From the NCBI GenBank assembly GCA_902790525.1, contig CADASI010000002.1:22546-86545 (forward strand): 64,000 nt of DNA. Reading direction: 5' to 3'. This DNA comes from an uncultured Eubacteriales bacterium (GTDB taxonomy: Bacteria; Bacillota; Clostridia; Christensenellales; Aristaeellaceae). The position numbers were made by a program, and so were the translations under genes. This document shows, piece after piece, positions 1 through 7,958 of the stretch (position 1 is its first letter; each line of letters opens with the position of its first letter). The notes below the pieces were generated by a model, which was not told where the DNA came from, did not search any database, and was given only the letters and a program-made list of their open reading frames with translations.

Positions 1-1224
1 CGCCTGTTCGAGCACGCCCAGCACGCCGTCCCGGATCTCGGAGACGACATCCTCGTCGAAAATATCGCCGTTGTATTCAAAATCTAGGCGCTGCACGCCG
101 CCGCGGTTGCGTTTATTGATATTGACGCGCACGTGGAAGGGCACGTCCGTCTCCCCGCCCGCGTCGGCCGCGGCGTCGAACCCGGCGGCGTCGCCGGACA
201 TCCCGTTGTCCACGGCGGAGAAGGAGGTCAGCGCCCGCAGGTCCACGCCCCGTTTTTGAAGCTCGGGGAAGTACTCGTTGCCGCTGGTCTTCGCGTGGGA
301 CAGCCCGGCCTTCATCACCGATTTGACGCTTTGAAGCATCCCGGAGAAGGACAAACCGCCATCCCACGTAAGCCGCAGGGGCAGCGTCTCCACGTACATG
401 CCGGGCTCGCGGGCGATGTCGTCGCCGAAATAGCGCCCGTTGACGCTGATCTCCCACACCATGTCGTCATGGCGCGCCCCCAGCTTTGCCCGCTGGCCCT
501 GCCAGTACGCGAACACAGCCCCCAGCGCCAGCACGAAGGGAGAGATGCGGTTTTCCGCCTGGAAGGGCAGCCACTTTGCGGTGAGCGCCTGCGGGATGTC
601 GCAGGAGAGCACGCCCTTGGTCAGCGCGCCCGCTTGATACCCCGCGCCCCGGAAGCCGCCCAGGTGATGAAGCCAGTATTCCCGGTCCGCCGCGGATTCC
701 GGGGAGGCGAGGTACGCCGTCACCCGGCGGAGGTATTCGTCATAGCTGGCCTTGGGCGCGGTCCATTCCCTCCCCTGCCTGAGCGCCGCCATGCAGTCGT
801 TCATACGCGCAGGCAGCACCGCGTTGAAGGTCGTGCCGTCGGCAATCAGGTGGTGGAATGCCCCGAAGAGCCACACGGCGTCGGGGGCGCGCAGCACGTA
901 CAGGCGGTAGAGCGGCGCGTCGAACAGCGGCGAAATGGGCGTCGTTTTGAGCGCCGCGACGGTCTCCTCAAGCGAATCGACGTCCATCACCTCATATGTC
1001 GCGGGCTGATCCGAATAATACTGCTCATAGCCCCTGTCCCCGCCCGCACGGACCCTCAGGCCGAAGTTCCCGCTGATCACCCTGGGGATCGCGCGGCACA
1101 GAAGCGCCTCGTCCGCGGGATCAAAGCGCATCCTGAAATAGATGTTGTAGGCCGATGTTCCGGGATGGTTGAGCTCCGCCAGCAGTATGCGGCTCTGGGA
1201 CGGGGAAAGCGAAAATGACATCAT
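1..1224 (-). CDS. NRPS-type condensation-domain protein, partial at left edge
   Basis: The minus-strand frame is open from an ATG at 1224 to the window edge (408 codons), so the C-terminal part is missing. The start is chosen because GGAGGA lies 5-6 bases upstream. The diagnostic condensation-domain motif HHxxxDG is present as HHLIADG at residues 124-130, followed by a typical C-domain body. The family joins aminoacyl or acyl units held on carrier proteins in nonribosomal peptide synthesis; the second His is the catalytic residue. Whether an adenylation or carrier domain follows cannot be seen. A stand-alone condensation-like or acyltransferase enzyme is the alternative. The long plus-strand frames over this gene are antisense shadows. 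Confidence 0.85.
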   Translation of the reverse strand, partial: MMSFSLSPSQSRILLAELNHPGTSAYNIYFRMRFDPADEALLCRAIPRVISGNFGLRVRAGGDRGYEQYYSDQPATYEVMDVDSLEETVAALKTTPISPLFDAPLYRLYVLRAPDAVWLFGAFHHLIADGTTFNAVLPARMNDCMAALRQGREWTAPKASYDEYLRRVTAYLASPESAADREYWLHHLGGFRGAGYQAGALTKGVLSCDIPQALTAKWLPFQAENRISPFVLALGAVFAYWQGQRAKLGARHDDMVWEISVNGRYFGDDIAREPGMYVETLPLRLTWDGGLSFSGMLQSVKSVMKAGLSHAKTSGNEYFPELQKRGVDLRALTSFSAVDNGMSGDAAGFDAAADAGGETDVPFHVRVNINKRNRGGVQRLDFEYNGDIFDEDVVSEIRDGVLGVLEQA

Positions 1225-1345
1225 AGATTCCTCCATGGCCTGACCGGGGCCCTGTGCGGCCGATTATCTTCAATAGAAACACTACGGTTTCATGTCCAAT
1301 TATATATGGATATGAGGGATTCGTCAATCCCTTCCCGGGAGATTG

Positions 1346-1467
1346 CCACGGCTCACGCATGAATGACAGAACACTGTTCCCGATACCGCGAACCCAACGT
1401 AGGGACGCCCCATGGGGCGTCCGCGGACGCGCCGTGGCGCGTCCCTTCATTCATGCGTGAGCCGTGG
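1346..1467. repeat. Palindromic MITE-like element with 21-bp terminal inverted repeats
   Basis: A perfect 21-bp inverted repeat (1346-1366 and 1447-1467) encloses a GC-rich centre that holds a smaller palindrome, GGACGCCCCATGGGGCGTCC, and related GACGCGCC/GGCGCGTC arms. The 122-bp unit has no coding capacity and would fold into a long hairpin. Size and structure fit a MITE or a large REP-type element. No target duplication could be identified. The rest of the 1225-1653 intergenic region holds only the promoter of the next gene. Confidence 0.6.
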
Positions 1468-1583
1468 GGAGATTGCCGCCATTGTCTCCAGGGAGGCGTT
1501 CCGTCAATCCGTCAAGCGCCCTCCCGAACAGGTCAATATCGGAACAGTGCGCCGCCTTCCAATGTGAAATTCATGAAAACCCA

Positions 1584-1612
1584 TTGACAGCCAAGCGGAG
1601 TTAGTGTATCAT
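1584..1612 (+). promoter_or_regulatory. Sigma-A promoter for the GLUG-protein gene
   Basis: TTGACA (1584-1589), a 17-base spacer and TATCAT (1607-1612) lie about 40 bases upstream of the 1654 start codon. The short palindrome TTAGCTAA (about 1624-1631) and GTTAGT/ACTAAC arms flank the expected transcription start and could bind a regulator; that role is inference. Confidence 0.6.
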
Positions 1613-1653
1613 AACTTTGCGATTAGCTAAAACTAACACAAGGAGGGAATCCC

Positions 1654-3306
1654 ATGAAGAGACTGACTTGCCTGATGCTGGTGCTGGTGATGATGCTGGG
1701 CGCGATGGCGCTGGCGGAGGGCGACGCGCCCATCGAGATCGCCACCGCAGAGGCGCTCGCGGCCATCAACGACAACCTGTCCGGCCACTACATACTGACC
1801 GCCGACATCGACCTCGAGGGCGCTGAGTGGACGCTCATAGGCGCCTACGCGCCCTCCGGCAAGAGCGAGGAGGAGCAGGAGATCCCCGCCGTGGAGACGG
1901 CCTTTACGGGCACGTTTGACGGCCAGGGACACACGATCCGCAACCTGGTGATCAACCAGCCCGAGGGCTGGGCGATGGGCCTGTTCGGCTGCGCGAACAA
2001 CGCGCAGATCGGCAACTTCACCTTGGAGAATGCCAGCGTGGACGCCGCGCTGATGAGCGCGGACGTGGTGGGTTACGCCTACTGCTCCACCGTGTCCGGC
2101 GTGATGCTGACGGGTGGCAAGGCGACCGCCCACGCCGGCGAGATGTCGGCAGAGGGCATGTACGGCGGCATCGTCGGCGCGGGCATGGGCTCGATGATCG
2201 AGAACTGCTCTGCGCAGGCGGATATCGCGCTTCCCGACGGCACCGCGAACGCCGGTATAATTGGCGGCGGCTTGGAGATGACCAGCGTCGTGGGCTGCAC
2301 CGCGACGGGCACCGTCACCGCGGGGAATAACTGCTACGGCCTGGGCGGCATTTCCGGCTGCGGCTTCGCCGCGGAGCAGTTCACCGACGATGTGGCGGAG
2401 AACGTGGCCATCACCGCTGGCGACGACTGCTTCTGGATCGGCGGCATCACCGGCTACGCGGGCGGCTTTGCCGATGAGGGCTTCGGCATGCCCGTGACCG
2501 TGTTCAAAAACTGCGCGGTGAAGAACGTCTCGGTGACGACGGGCGAGAATGCGGACGGCGTGGGCGACATCGTGGGCGCGGGCTTCTATAACGAGGAGGT
2601 TGCCGCCGCGAACGGCGCGCCCTTCGACCAGCCGACCCAATTCGAGCTGGTGGACTGCACCGTGGAGAATGACGATGCGGCTGCCGCGCAGCTGCTGGAG
2701 GACCTGAAGGGCACCTATGTGGCGCTGTTCCCGGTAATCACCGCGCCGGAGTACGACCAACTCTGGCTCACCCCCTGCGCCGCGGTCGTCGGCGAGGAGG
2801 CCGCGCCCGGGGTCGCGGAGATGCTCAAGGCCGCCTGCAGCGGCACGCTCTACGGCCAGGAGGCCGTCGACGCCTACGGCGACGGCTCGAACGGCACACA
2901 GTTCGACTGCGCCTTCATCAACGGCGTCGATCAGATCACCTTCGACGGCGCGACCATCAGCGGCACGCTCGACGGCAGCGAGGTTTTCCGCCACGAATAC
3001 AGCTACGTCGGCCCACTGTCGCTCAGTGGCATGATGGACGGCACGCTCTACGAGACCGCCGACGAAGACGCGGGCGAGTTCCGCTACTTCTTCATGATGC
3101 CCGATACCCCCTCGACCACCTACCACCTCGAGTTCCGCTACGGCAGCGACGTGGACGCGCTGACCCAGTACAACGAGGGCCCCTACGCCTACTGGCTGGC
3201 GGCGGGCCTCCCGGTGGACGCCGACGAGGCGATGATCGAGAACGTCATCACGCTGTTCTGCGAGGAAAACCTGGCGGAGATGGCGGAGGAAGCACCCGCG
3301 GCATAG
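1654..3306 (+). CDS. Secreted GLUG-repeat-like beta-helix protein
   Basis: This 550-residue protein has a classic signal peptide (MKR, then a hydrophobic core of about 16 residues, cut near ALA-EG). An acidic N-terminal region (IEIATAEALAAIN, TFDGQGHTI) matches the start of GLUG/BspA-like surface proteins. Glycine-rich short repeats follow (GGIVGAGMGS, GIIGGGLEM, GGISGCGF, GGITGYAGG), each paired with a Cys- or Asn-containing turn, which suggests a parallel beta-helix. There is no LPXTG or transmembrane anchor, so it is probably secreted or loosely wall-bound. AAGGAGG precedes the ATG at good spacing. The C-terminal 200 residues are not recognised. Function is probably adhesion or polysaccharide contact, by family analogy only. 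Confidence 0.75.
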   Translation: MKRLTCLMLVLVMMLGAMALAEGDAPIEIATAEALAAINDNLSGHYILTADIDLEGAEWTLIGAYAPSGKSEEEQEIPAVETAFTGTFDGQGHTIRNLVINQPEGWAMGLFGCANNAQIGNFTLENASVDAALMSADVVGYAYCSTVSGVMLTGGKATAHAGEMSAEGMYGGIVGAGMGSMIENCSAQADIALPDGTANAGIIGGGLEMTSVVGCTATGTVTAGNNCYGLGGISGCGFAAEQFTDDVAENVAITAGDDCFWIGGITGYAGGFADEGFGMPVTVFKNCAVKNVSVTTGENADGVGDIVGAGFYNEEVAAANGAPFDQPTQFELVDCTVENDDAAAAQLLEDLKGTYVALFPVITAPEYDQLWLTPCAAVVGEEAAPGVAEMLKAACSGTLYGQEAVDAYGDGSNGTQFDCAFINGVDQITFDGATISGTLDGSEVFRHEYSYVGPLSLSGMMDGTLYETADEDAGEFRYFFMMPDTPSTTYHLEFRYGSDVDALTQYNEGPYAYWLAAGLPVDADEAMIENVITLFCEENLAEMAEEAPAA

Positions 3307-3328
3307 CCGCCGACGAAGCAGGAAATCA

Positions 3329-3367
3329 GCCGCCCGGCGACAGCCCACCGCACTGCCGCCGGGCGGC
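3329..3367 (+). terminator. Rho-independent-like terminator of the GLUG gene
   Basis: A perfect 11-bp GC-rich stem (GCCGCCCGGCG with CGCCGGGCGGC) starts 23 bases after the stop codon and is followed by TTTAAA. The U tract is short, so termination may be partial. Confidence 0.6.
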
Positions 3368-3401
3368 TTTAAACCTGCCGTGAAATTTACATTCCACGGT
3401 A

Positions 3402-3430
3402 TTGCATTCTCAACCGAGTTGTGCTATAAT
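3402..3430 (+). promoter_or_regulatory. Promoter of the tRNA-Ala and tRNA-like repeat transcript
   Basis: TTGCAT (3402-3407), 17 bases, then a consensus TATAAT (3425-3430). It lies 26 bases upstream of the first tRNA-like repeat and is the only good promoter before the tRNA, so the repeats and the tRNA should be co-transcribed. Confidence 0.65.
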
Positions 3431-3455
3431 ATCCCCGTTGCAAACAAATGGATAT

Positions 3456-3786
3456 GGGGCATTAGCACAGTTGGCTATAACGAACAGTTCTTACTATCAC
3501 CCAAGTGGCTGATAACCCAGAGGTAACAGTTTGTAGGTACTGCACAAAAACCTATGCCATAATTTGGGGCATTAGCACAGTTGGCTAGAACGAAGCAATC
3601 TTGTTCCATCCCAATAGGCTGATAACCCAGAGGAAACAGTTTGTAGGTTCTGTACAAAAATCTAAGCCATTATTTGGGGCATTAGCACAGTTGGCTAGAA
3701 CGAACCGTCGTTTCTACATCCCAATGACGCTGATAACACCCACGAAACAGTTTGTCGAAACTGTACAAAATTCGGCAGCATAATTA
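3456..3786 (+). repeat. Three tandem ~110-bp tRNA-Ala-like repeat units
   Basis: Units start at 3456, 3566 and 3676 (periods 110, 110 and 111 to the real tRNA at 3787). Each begins with the first 22 bases of the tRNA-Ala gene (GGGGCATTAGCACAGTTGGC and the next two bases). Each then diverges into a shared body containing CTGATAAC..CAGAGG-like and ACAGTTTGTA-like blocks that resemble an anticodon arm and a T-arm stem. None can form the tRNA-Ala T loop or acceptor 3' strand, so they are tRNA-like or decayed copies rather than functional tRNAs. Spurious short reading frames across them are not genes. Confidence 0.7.
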
Positions 3787-3863
3787 GGGGCATTAGCACA
3801 GTTGGCTAGCGCGCTACATTCGCATTGTAGAGGTCACCGGTTCGAATCCGGTATGCTCCACCA
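3787..3863 (+). tRNA. tRNA-Ala (anticodon CGC)
   Basis: The acceptor stem GGGGCAT pairs with ATGCTCC and contains the G3:U70 wobble that is the hallmark of tRNA-Ala. The anticodon arm CTACA-TTCGCAT-TGTAG gives anticodon CGC. The T arm contains GGTTCGAATCC and is normal. The discriminator is A and CCA is encoded. The D stem has one mispair, so tRNA-scoring tools may give it a modest score. Confidence 0.9.
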
Positions 3864-3927
3864 CAACACGCACATACGAACCCGGACAGGAATATTACTG
3901 CTTCGGGAACGTATTTGCCATCACAAT

Positions 3928-3965
3928 AAAGGCGCGGTACGAGTAATCGTCCGCGTCTTTGTTGT
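3928..3965 (+). terminator. Terminator of the tRNA-Ala transcript
   Basis: The stem AAAGGCGCGG / CCGCGTCTTT (10 bp with one G-U) encloses a 13-base loop and is followed by a T-rich run. It marks the end of the host tRNA unit before the prophage. Confidence 0.65.
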
Positions 3966-4001
3966 TTTGTTCTGTTTTTGAGGTCAAGAGTCGGTTCGGA
4001 A

Positions 4002-4014
4002 CAGGGTTCGGATG
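4002..4014. other. Candidate attL core (13-bp direct repeat)
   Basis: CAGGGTTCGGATG occurs here, immediately left of the first phage gene, and again at 58318-58330 at the 3' end of the serine integrase gene. The pair exactly brackets the phage gene set. Serine integrases cross over at short identical cores next to their own gene, which fits. The crossover dinucleotide cannot be fixed from one sequence. Confidence 0.65.
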
Positions 4015-4028
4015 GAAGTATGCCTCTG

Positions 4029-5054
4029 TTATGCGCTTGTAAATGCCGCGTCATACAGCTCCCCGGCCATCTTCAGGATCACGTCGGACAGCTCCAGCCT
4101 ATCCACGTAGGCCGCCGGGATGCTCGTAAAGCCCAGATGCGCCCCGAGGATATTCCCACACACAGCGCCGGTGGAGTCGCTGTCGCCATTGTGATTGACG
4201 GATGCAGCCAGAGCCGCGTTCCAGTCCTCAGAATACTTGACGGCGCAATATACGGCAATCGCCAGAGCCTCCTCGCCTACCCAACCTTCACCGAGAATGT
4301 GGATCGCCTGAAGGACAGGCACGTTTTTTCTCTGTGCCAGATACAGCGCGTCCTCCATCAGCTTGATAAATTCACCCAGGTGCTCGTCGTTTTCGTACAG
4401 ATGCTCCACCAGCGTCAAGGCGTGATTCACCGCTGTATAGATCGGGTCATCACGATACACCAGATCGCTCACGATGACCGCCAGGGCCGCCGCAGGCATG
4501 TGGCCGAGCGAATGGCCGTGTGTCACGGCAGCCGCTTCAGCGGCCACCTGCGCGGCCTGCATGGGGTCACTGAAGAACAGGCCGATGGGCGCGACGCGCA
4601 TGACGCCGCCACACCCTTTGCTGTCGTTGATGGGATGATGCACCGTGCCAAACTTCCCGGAATGCAGCGCTGACAGGCAGGTGCCGCCGGGGGCGCGTCG
4701 GCTGTACAGGCCGGGTACATCGAGTAGCCAGCTCGTGCTCCAGGCGGGATGTCGCTCGGCAGGCGACGCGGTTTGCGTGTAAAGCCATTCCAGATACGCC
4801 ATGCCGATGCGATCCCGATAATCCTCGGCGCTCTTCGCTCCGCCCCGTGTAGCCGTCAGCAGCCCCGCCGCCGTGAACAGCGTCATCTGCGTATCGTCGG
4901 AAATGTACCCTTTTGTCAGGCGGGCCGGGGTGATTCCGTTTTTCCCGAATTTGCTGAAAATATCGTGTTCAGGCCAAAACTCCACAACATAGCCCAGCGC
5001 GTCGCCCGCGCCGCCGCCGATCAGACAACCCCGAAACTTATCAATCTTGTTCAT
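4029..5054 (-). CDS. ADP-ribosylglycohydrolase family protein
   Basis: The 341-residue protein matches the DraG/ADP-ribosylglycohydrolase fold: GGGAGDALG near residue 13, SDDTQMT at 52-58 and HNGDSDSTGAVCGN near residue 290, the Asp clusters that hold the two metal ions. The family removes ADP-ribose from proteins (Arg-linked) or from small molecules. The start is placed at ATG 5054 because GGAG sits six bases upstream; longer in-frame starts overlap that site. It is the last gene of the left accessory operon and the first inside attL. With an ADP-ribosyltransferase at 38268-38897 in the same phage, it may protect the host or reverse that modification; this link is inference. Confidence 0.85.
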   Translation of the reverse strand: MNKIDKFRGCLIGGGAGDALGYVVEFWPEHDIFSKFGKNGITPARLTKGYISDDTQMTLFTAAGLLTATRGGAKSAEDYRDRIGMAYLEWLYTQTASPAERHPAWSTSWLLDVPGLYSRRAPGGTCLSALHSGKFGTVHHPINDSKGCGGVMRVAPIGLFFSDPMQAAQVAAEAAAVTHGHSLGHMPAAALAVIVSDLVYRDDPIYTAVNHALTLVEHLYENDEHLGEFIKLMEDALYLAQRKNVPVLQAIHILGEGWVGEEALAIAVYCAVKYSEDWNAALAASVNHNGDSDSTGAVCGNILGAHLGFTSIPAAYVDRLELSDVILKMAGELYDAAFTSA

Positions 5055-5102
5055 TCGCATTCTCCTTTTCATCGTTCAGTTTACAGCTCAAAACCCGGAA
5101 TG

Positions 5103-5288
5103 TCAATCACTCCGGGTAATCTGTCCAGTCGCAAACACAAAACCAACCTTGCCGCATCCAGGGCATTCCAGCTCCTTCAGCAGCGTGACGACGGGGTGAA
5201 CGCTGATCCACCGCCGCCCGCAAGCCCAGCACATCACCTCATGAACCAGGTGGGGCATATTCGTTTCAATCGGAATGACCTTATCCAC
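5103..5288 (-). CDS. Small zinc-ribbon protein
   Basis: This 61-residue protein has two CxxC knuckles (C20/C23 and C42/C45), which would bind one zinc ion. It starts at GTG with GAGGAGG upstream and overlaps the preceding gene by eight bases, so it is translationally coupled within the left operon. The function is not recognised. Such phage proteins are often RNA-polymerase or nucleic-acid binding. Confidence 0.6.
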   Translation of the reverse strand: MDKVIPIETNMPHLVHEVMCWACGRRWISVHPVVTLLKELECPGCGKVGFVFATGQITRSD

Positions 5289-5424
5289 AGATCATATCCT
5301 CCTCCGTTTCGTAAACTTTGCCGTTTTTATACACGGCGGGGCATGTATCACAACAGCCCTCGTCCCAGCCAGCGTCTATGAAGATGGTGCCGCCGCAAAA
5401 CGGGCAAATCATAAAGTCACCCAT
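5281..5424 (-). CDS. Small CPxCG zinc-ribbon protein
   Basis: A 47-residue protein starting at ATG 5424 after GGAGG. It carries CPFCGG (C7/C10) and a second cluster CCDTC (C24, C25, C28), the layout of a CPxCG-type rubredoxin-like zinc ribbon. It overlaps both neighbours by a few bases. The role is unknown. Confidence 0.6.
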   Translation of the reverse strand: MGDFMICPFCGGTIFIDAGWDEGCCDTCPAVYKNGKVYETEEDMICG

Positions 5425-5728
5425 CGCCCAGCCTCCCCTCCCTGAAAGCCTTTGCCCGTTCATATCCTTCACGGACAGCAGCCAACCAGTCTGTTGCGTC
5501 CACCGGCGGCCTGAGCTGATACGCGATCACGCAGATGCCGCTATACGTCGAACCGATATGCTTGATCCCGTACTCGCCGAAATCCAGCAGCGCGGGGCCG
5601 CATTCCCGGCCAAACTTCTTTGCGCCTTCCGGCCCGGAGAAAATGTTCCCCTGGCCGAAACAGTGCCGTGACGCCGCCATAGCCGTGCGGTGCATCCAGT
5701 TGTTGAACTCCATAGCCAGCTTATCCAC
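5417..5728 (-). CDS. Hypothetical phage protein
   Basis: 103 residues, starting at GTG with an exact AAGGAGG upstream. There is no recognised domain; the sequence is soluble and mixed alpha/beta in composition with one central Gly/Tyr-rich stretch. It sits between DUF2786 and the zinc-ribbon genes with overlapping ends. Confidence 0.5.
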   Translation of the reverse strand: MDKLAMEFNNWMHRTAMAASRHCFGQGNIFSGPEGAKKFGRECGPALLDFGEYGIKHIGSTYSGICVIAYQLRPPVDATDWLAAVREGYERAKAFREGRLGDG

Positions 5729-5731
5729 GGA

Positions 5732-6439
5732 TCACGCCTCCTTGATCTGCTTTGTCGGGTTGAAGTTGTACCCGGCTTTATATCCGTCGGCCCGCGCCTC
5801 GGCGTTATCGTCATTCTGCCGGAACCGCAGCTTGCATTTCTTCAGACCGTCCTGCCACTCTTTGACCTCGACGGGCTGAACCAGGACAAGCGCGGTTTCG
5901 GTGACTTCGCCGTTCTTTTCGATAAACTGTTCCCGGTACTTCGCCGCCAGGCCCGCCGTGAATCCCTCTGCGTAGCTTTGCGTATACGCCCGATCCAAAG
6001 CGTTCTTTGCTTTCCGATTGGTCATCCAGCCGAGGTGAATCCTGCGGTTCCGTTCGGACATATGCAGAATGTGCTGAACGGCGTAATCAAACAGCACCAT
6101 TGCCACCTGGGGATCATCGTCAAGGCCGGTAATCCGAATGTGCTTGACCTTGCTGCCGCGCCTGAAGTCGAAACAGGCGCAACAACAATGGTTTTCTGCA
6201 ATGACCTTGGCGAGCTGGAGCATCCAGGTATTCACCAAATCGCTGAAGGAATGGGCGCGGTACACTTCATGAGCCAGCTTGCCGGGCTTTTTCGCGTCGG
6301 CAACGTCGCGCTCGGTCAGCTTATACTCGGCCATCAGCTTGCGGGCGAAGAGAAGCGCGTTCTCCGCTTCGCCCGCATTGTCACTCTGCGCCAGGGCAAG
6401 CAACTTCCTGATCTTGTCAATCGCCTTTTCAGTGTCCAC
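5732..6439 (-). CDS. DUF2786 domain protein
   Basis: The 235-residue protein begins with the DUF2786 signature (a DKIRKLLALAQS helix followed by EAENALLFARKLMAEY), found in many phage and Gram-positive proteins of unknown function. GTG 6439 is preferred because GAAGGGGG is seven bases upstream and it follows the previous stop by two bases. The middle has a CCCACFDF cysteine cluster and the C-terminus is charged. A nucleic-acid-related role is likely but unproven. Confidence 0.7.
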   Translation of the reverse strand: MDTEKAIDKIRKLLALAQSDNAGEAENALLFARKLMAEYKLTERDVADAKKPGKLAHEVYRAHSFSDLVNTWMLQLAKVIAENHCCCACFDFRRGSKVKHIRITGLDDDPQVAMVLFDYAVQHILHMSERNRRIHLGWMTNRKAKNALDRAYTQSYAEGFTAGLAAKYREQFIEKNGEVTETALVLVQPVEVKEWQDGLKKCKLRFRQNDDNAEARADGYKAGYNFNPTKQIKEA

Positions 6440-6441
6440 AA

Positions 6442-7350
6442 TTACGCCCCCTTCAGCTTTTTCAGCACTTGCTCGGCGGCCCATTTGCCGCTTTCATTCA
6501 GATGCCGCTGCCATGCGTTCTGCGACGGTGCCCAGCGGAAACCGTTGTCCTTCAGAACCGCCCGGACACTCGCGTCGGGCTTTTGCTCGAAAATGAGCTG
6601 AATGCGCATCGCCTCGGCGTTTTCCACGATCTTCAGACCTTCGATGCCCTCGACCTCGCGTTCACTGGTTCCGGCGTCCTTGATCGCCTGAAGCTCCTTT
6701 ACGCGCTGCTCCATCCGGCGAATGTTCGCGCTATTGTTGGTCAGCGCAAAGCTCTCATAGGGCTTGGAGTCGGTTCGCCAGGATCGGCCCATTTCGGCTT
6801 TCAACTCCTCCAACTGTTCGGGGGATAGCAGGTCGCAGCCGTCAAGCGTCCCGTGCCAGCGGTAAAAGGCGTTCACGCCCTTCATGCGTTCTTGAAGCTC
6901 TTTTGCCGCGTCGATTTTCTGCTGGAGCTTGTAAATCGCCTTTTCATCGCTGGACTTGATGCCGCCGGTGCCGATGCTCTTCATTTGCTGGAGAATCCCG
7001 TTGATCTGTTCCAGCTTTTGCGCCAGGGCGTCCCGGCGGGCGTTCTGCTTGGCCTTCTTACCGGCCTGGATGCCAGCGCCGCCCGCAACCAGAATCGACG
7101 GACACATGGAGTCAACGCGGGAGGTTTCGTTGTACCAGTCGGCCAGCTTGCGGGCGTACCGATTCAGCATGTCCTCGATCTCCTCCCGATAATCCGGCTT
7201 CTTTTCGATCTGCTCCTCGGCCAGCATCGCCGCCCGGTCAACATCCCGGCGATAGGCCGCCGTGGTCGATCCGTCCTTATAGTCGAACATGCTGTTCATG
7301 TCGTGGGCGGCCTTGGCCGCCCGTTCGTCGATGGTGTAATAATTAGTCAT
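6442..7350 (-). CDS. Phage protein, coiled-coil with helicase-associated-like C-terminus
   Basis: 302 residues from ATG 7350 (GAGGAG at seven bases). Long heptad-rich helices fill residues 30-220. The last 60 residues contain DNGFRWAPSQNAWQRHLN, a motif common at the C-terminus of phage and plasmid antirestriction- or methylase-associated proteins. No enzyme motif is visible. It overlaps the zinc-ribbon gene upstream by eight bases and is part of the same operon. Confidence 0.55.
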   Translation of the reverse strand: MTNYYTIDERAAKAAHDMNSMFDYKDGSTTAAYRRDVDRAAMLAEEQIEKKPDYREEIEDMLNRYARKLADWYNETSRVDSMCPSILVAGGAGIQAGKKAKQNARRDALAQKLEQINGILQQMKSIGTGGIKSSDEKAIYKLQQKIDAAKELQERMKGVNAFYRWHGTLDGCDLLSPEQLEELKAEMGRSWRTDSKPYESFALTNNSANIRRMEQRVKELQAIKDAGTSEREVEGIEGLKIVENAEAMRIQLIFEQKPDASVRAVLKDNGFRWAPSQNAWQRHLNESGKWAAEQVLKKLKGA

Positions 7351-7612
7351 TGCTATTCTCCTCTCTGATTTCCCATTTTTCGCCGTTCCAGCGATGCCGT
7401 AAACGGTAAGGATTGTGCTCACACGATACGCAAGGCTCTGTGTGCCAGGTGCCGCCCGTGGACGCCAGCTTGCATTTACGCATACAGTAGGCTCCGCACG
7501 TCGGGCAATGACACCAGTCGCCATTCCCGACGCTTTTTGGCCCGCCGCAGAATTTGCAAACCTTCGAGGACTGTTCGCTGTTATCCGTTTTCGTTCTCCT
7601 CCTCGATCTCAA
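7343..7612 (-). CDS. Cys-rich zinc-ribbon protein
   Basis: 89 residues with CKFCGG, WCHCPTCGAYC and a third CVSC pair, enough for two zinc sites. The start is uncertain: the only start codon in frame upstream is TTG 7612, which lies before a GAGGAG that would suit a slightly later start, and no ATG follows until residue about 44. It overlaps the upstream gene by 32 bases. Confidence 0.5.
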   Translation of the reverse strand: MRSRRRTKTDNSEQSSKVCKFCGGPKSVGNGDWCHCPTCGAYCMRKCKLASTGGTWHTEPCVSCEHNPYRLRHRWNGEKWEIREENSND

Positions 7613-7874
7613 AGTATTCGCCCTTCAGGGTGAAGTCGGTGGGAACAGTTGCCCGGCGGTTCCCTATCGTTTCCGGGAAATACTCCTCGCACTTGTAGCG
7701 CCAGGGGCAGCCGTGGCAATCCTTATCGGCATTGTCTTTGCAGGCATTCCAAACAGCGAGACGATCCTGCGTTGCGGGGAGGCGGTAAATGCGCTTCTCT
7801 CGCCATTCGCGCTCGTGTTCAGCGTTCGCGGCCTCGGCCTTTTTCACGGCCTCCAGTTTATCCTTGATGTTCAT
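7581..7874 (-). CDS. Small Cys-containing phage protein
   Basis: 97 residues. The N-terminal helix is charged (KLEAVKKAEAANAEHE) and a four-cysteine patch (NACKDN..DCHGCPWRYKC) may bind metal; the tail is acidic (EIEEENENG). A similar Cys pattern occurs in small phage proteins with iron-sulfur or zinc sites. The function is unknown. Confidence 0.55.
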   Translation of the reverse strand: MNIKDKLEAVKKAEAANAEHEREWREKRIYRLPATQDRLAVWNACKDNADKDCHGCPWRYKCEEYFPETIGNRRATVPTDFTLKGEYFEIEEENENG

Positions 7875-7958
7875 TACAGCCTCCCCTTTCTGCCGGGATA
7901 AGGCTCCCGGCGGGCCGTCGGTCGTGCTTGCTAATGGATGCGTGCATTGTGGACTTGC

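Noticed and set aside
133-1218. Plus-strand frame of 361 codons at the left edge
   Set aside because: Opposite strand of the condensation-domain gene that carries HHLIADG.
3456-3786. CRISPR array
   Set aside because: The repeats are ~110 bp, tRNA-derived, with no short constant repeat plus unique spacer pattern and no cas genes.
3787-3863. tRNA-Ala as the phage attachment site
   Set aside because: The integrase is a serine type and the best core repeat lies 140 bases away at 4002; the tRNA is intact and no second tRNA fragment is seen at the right end.
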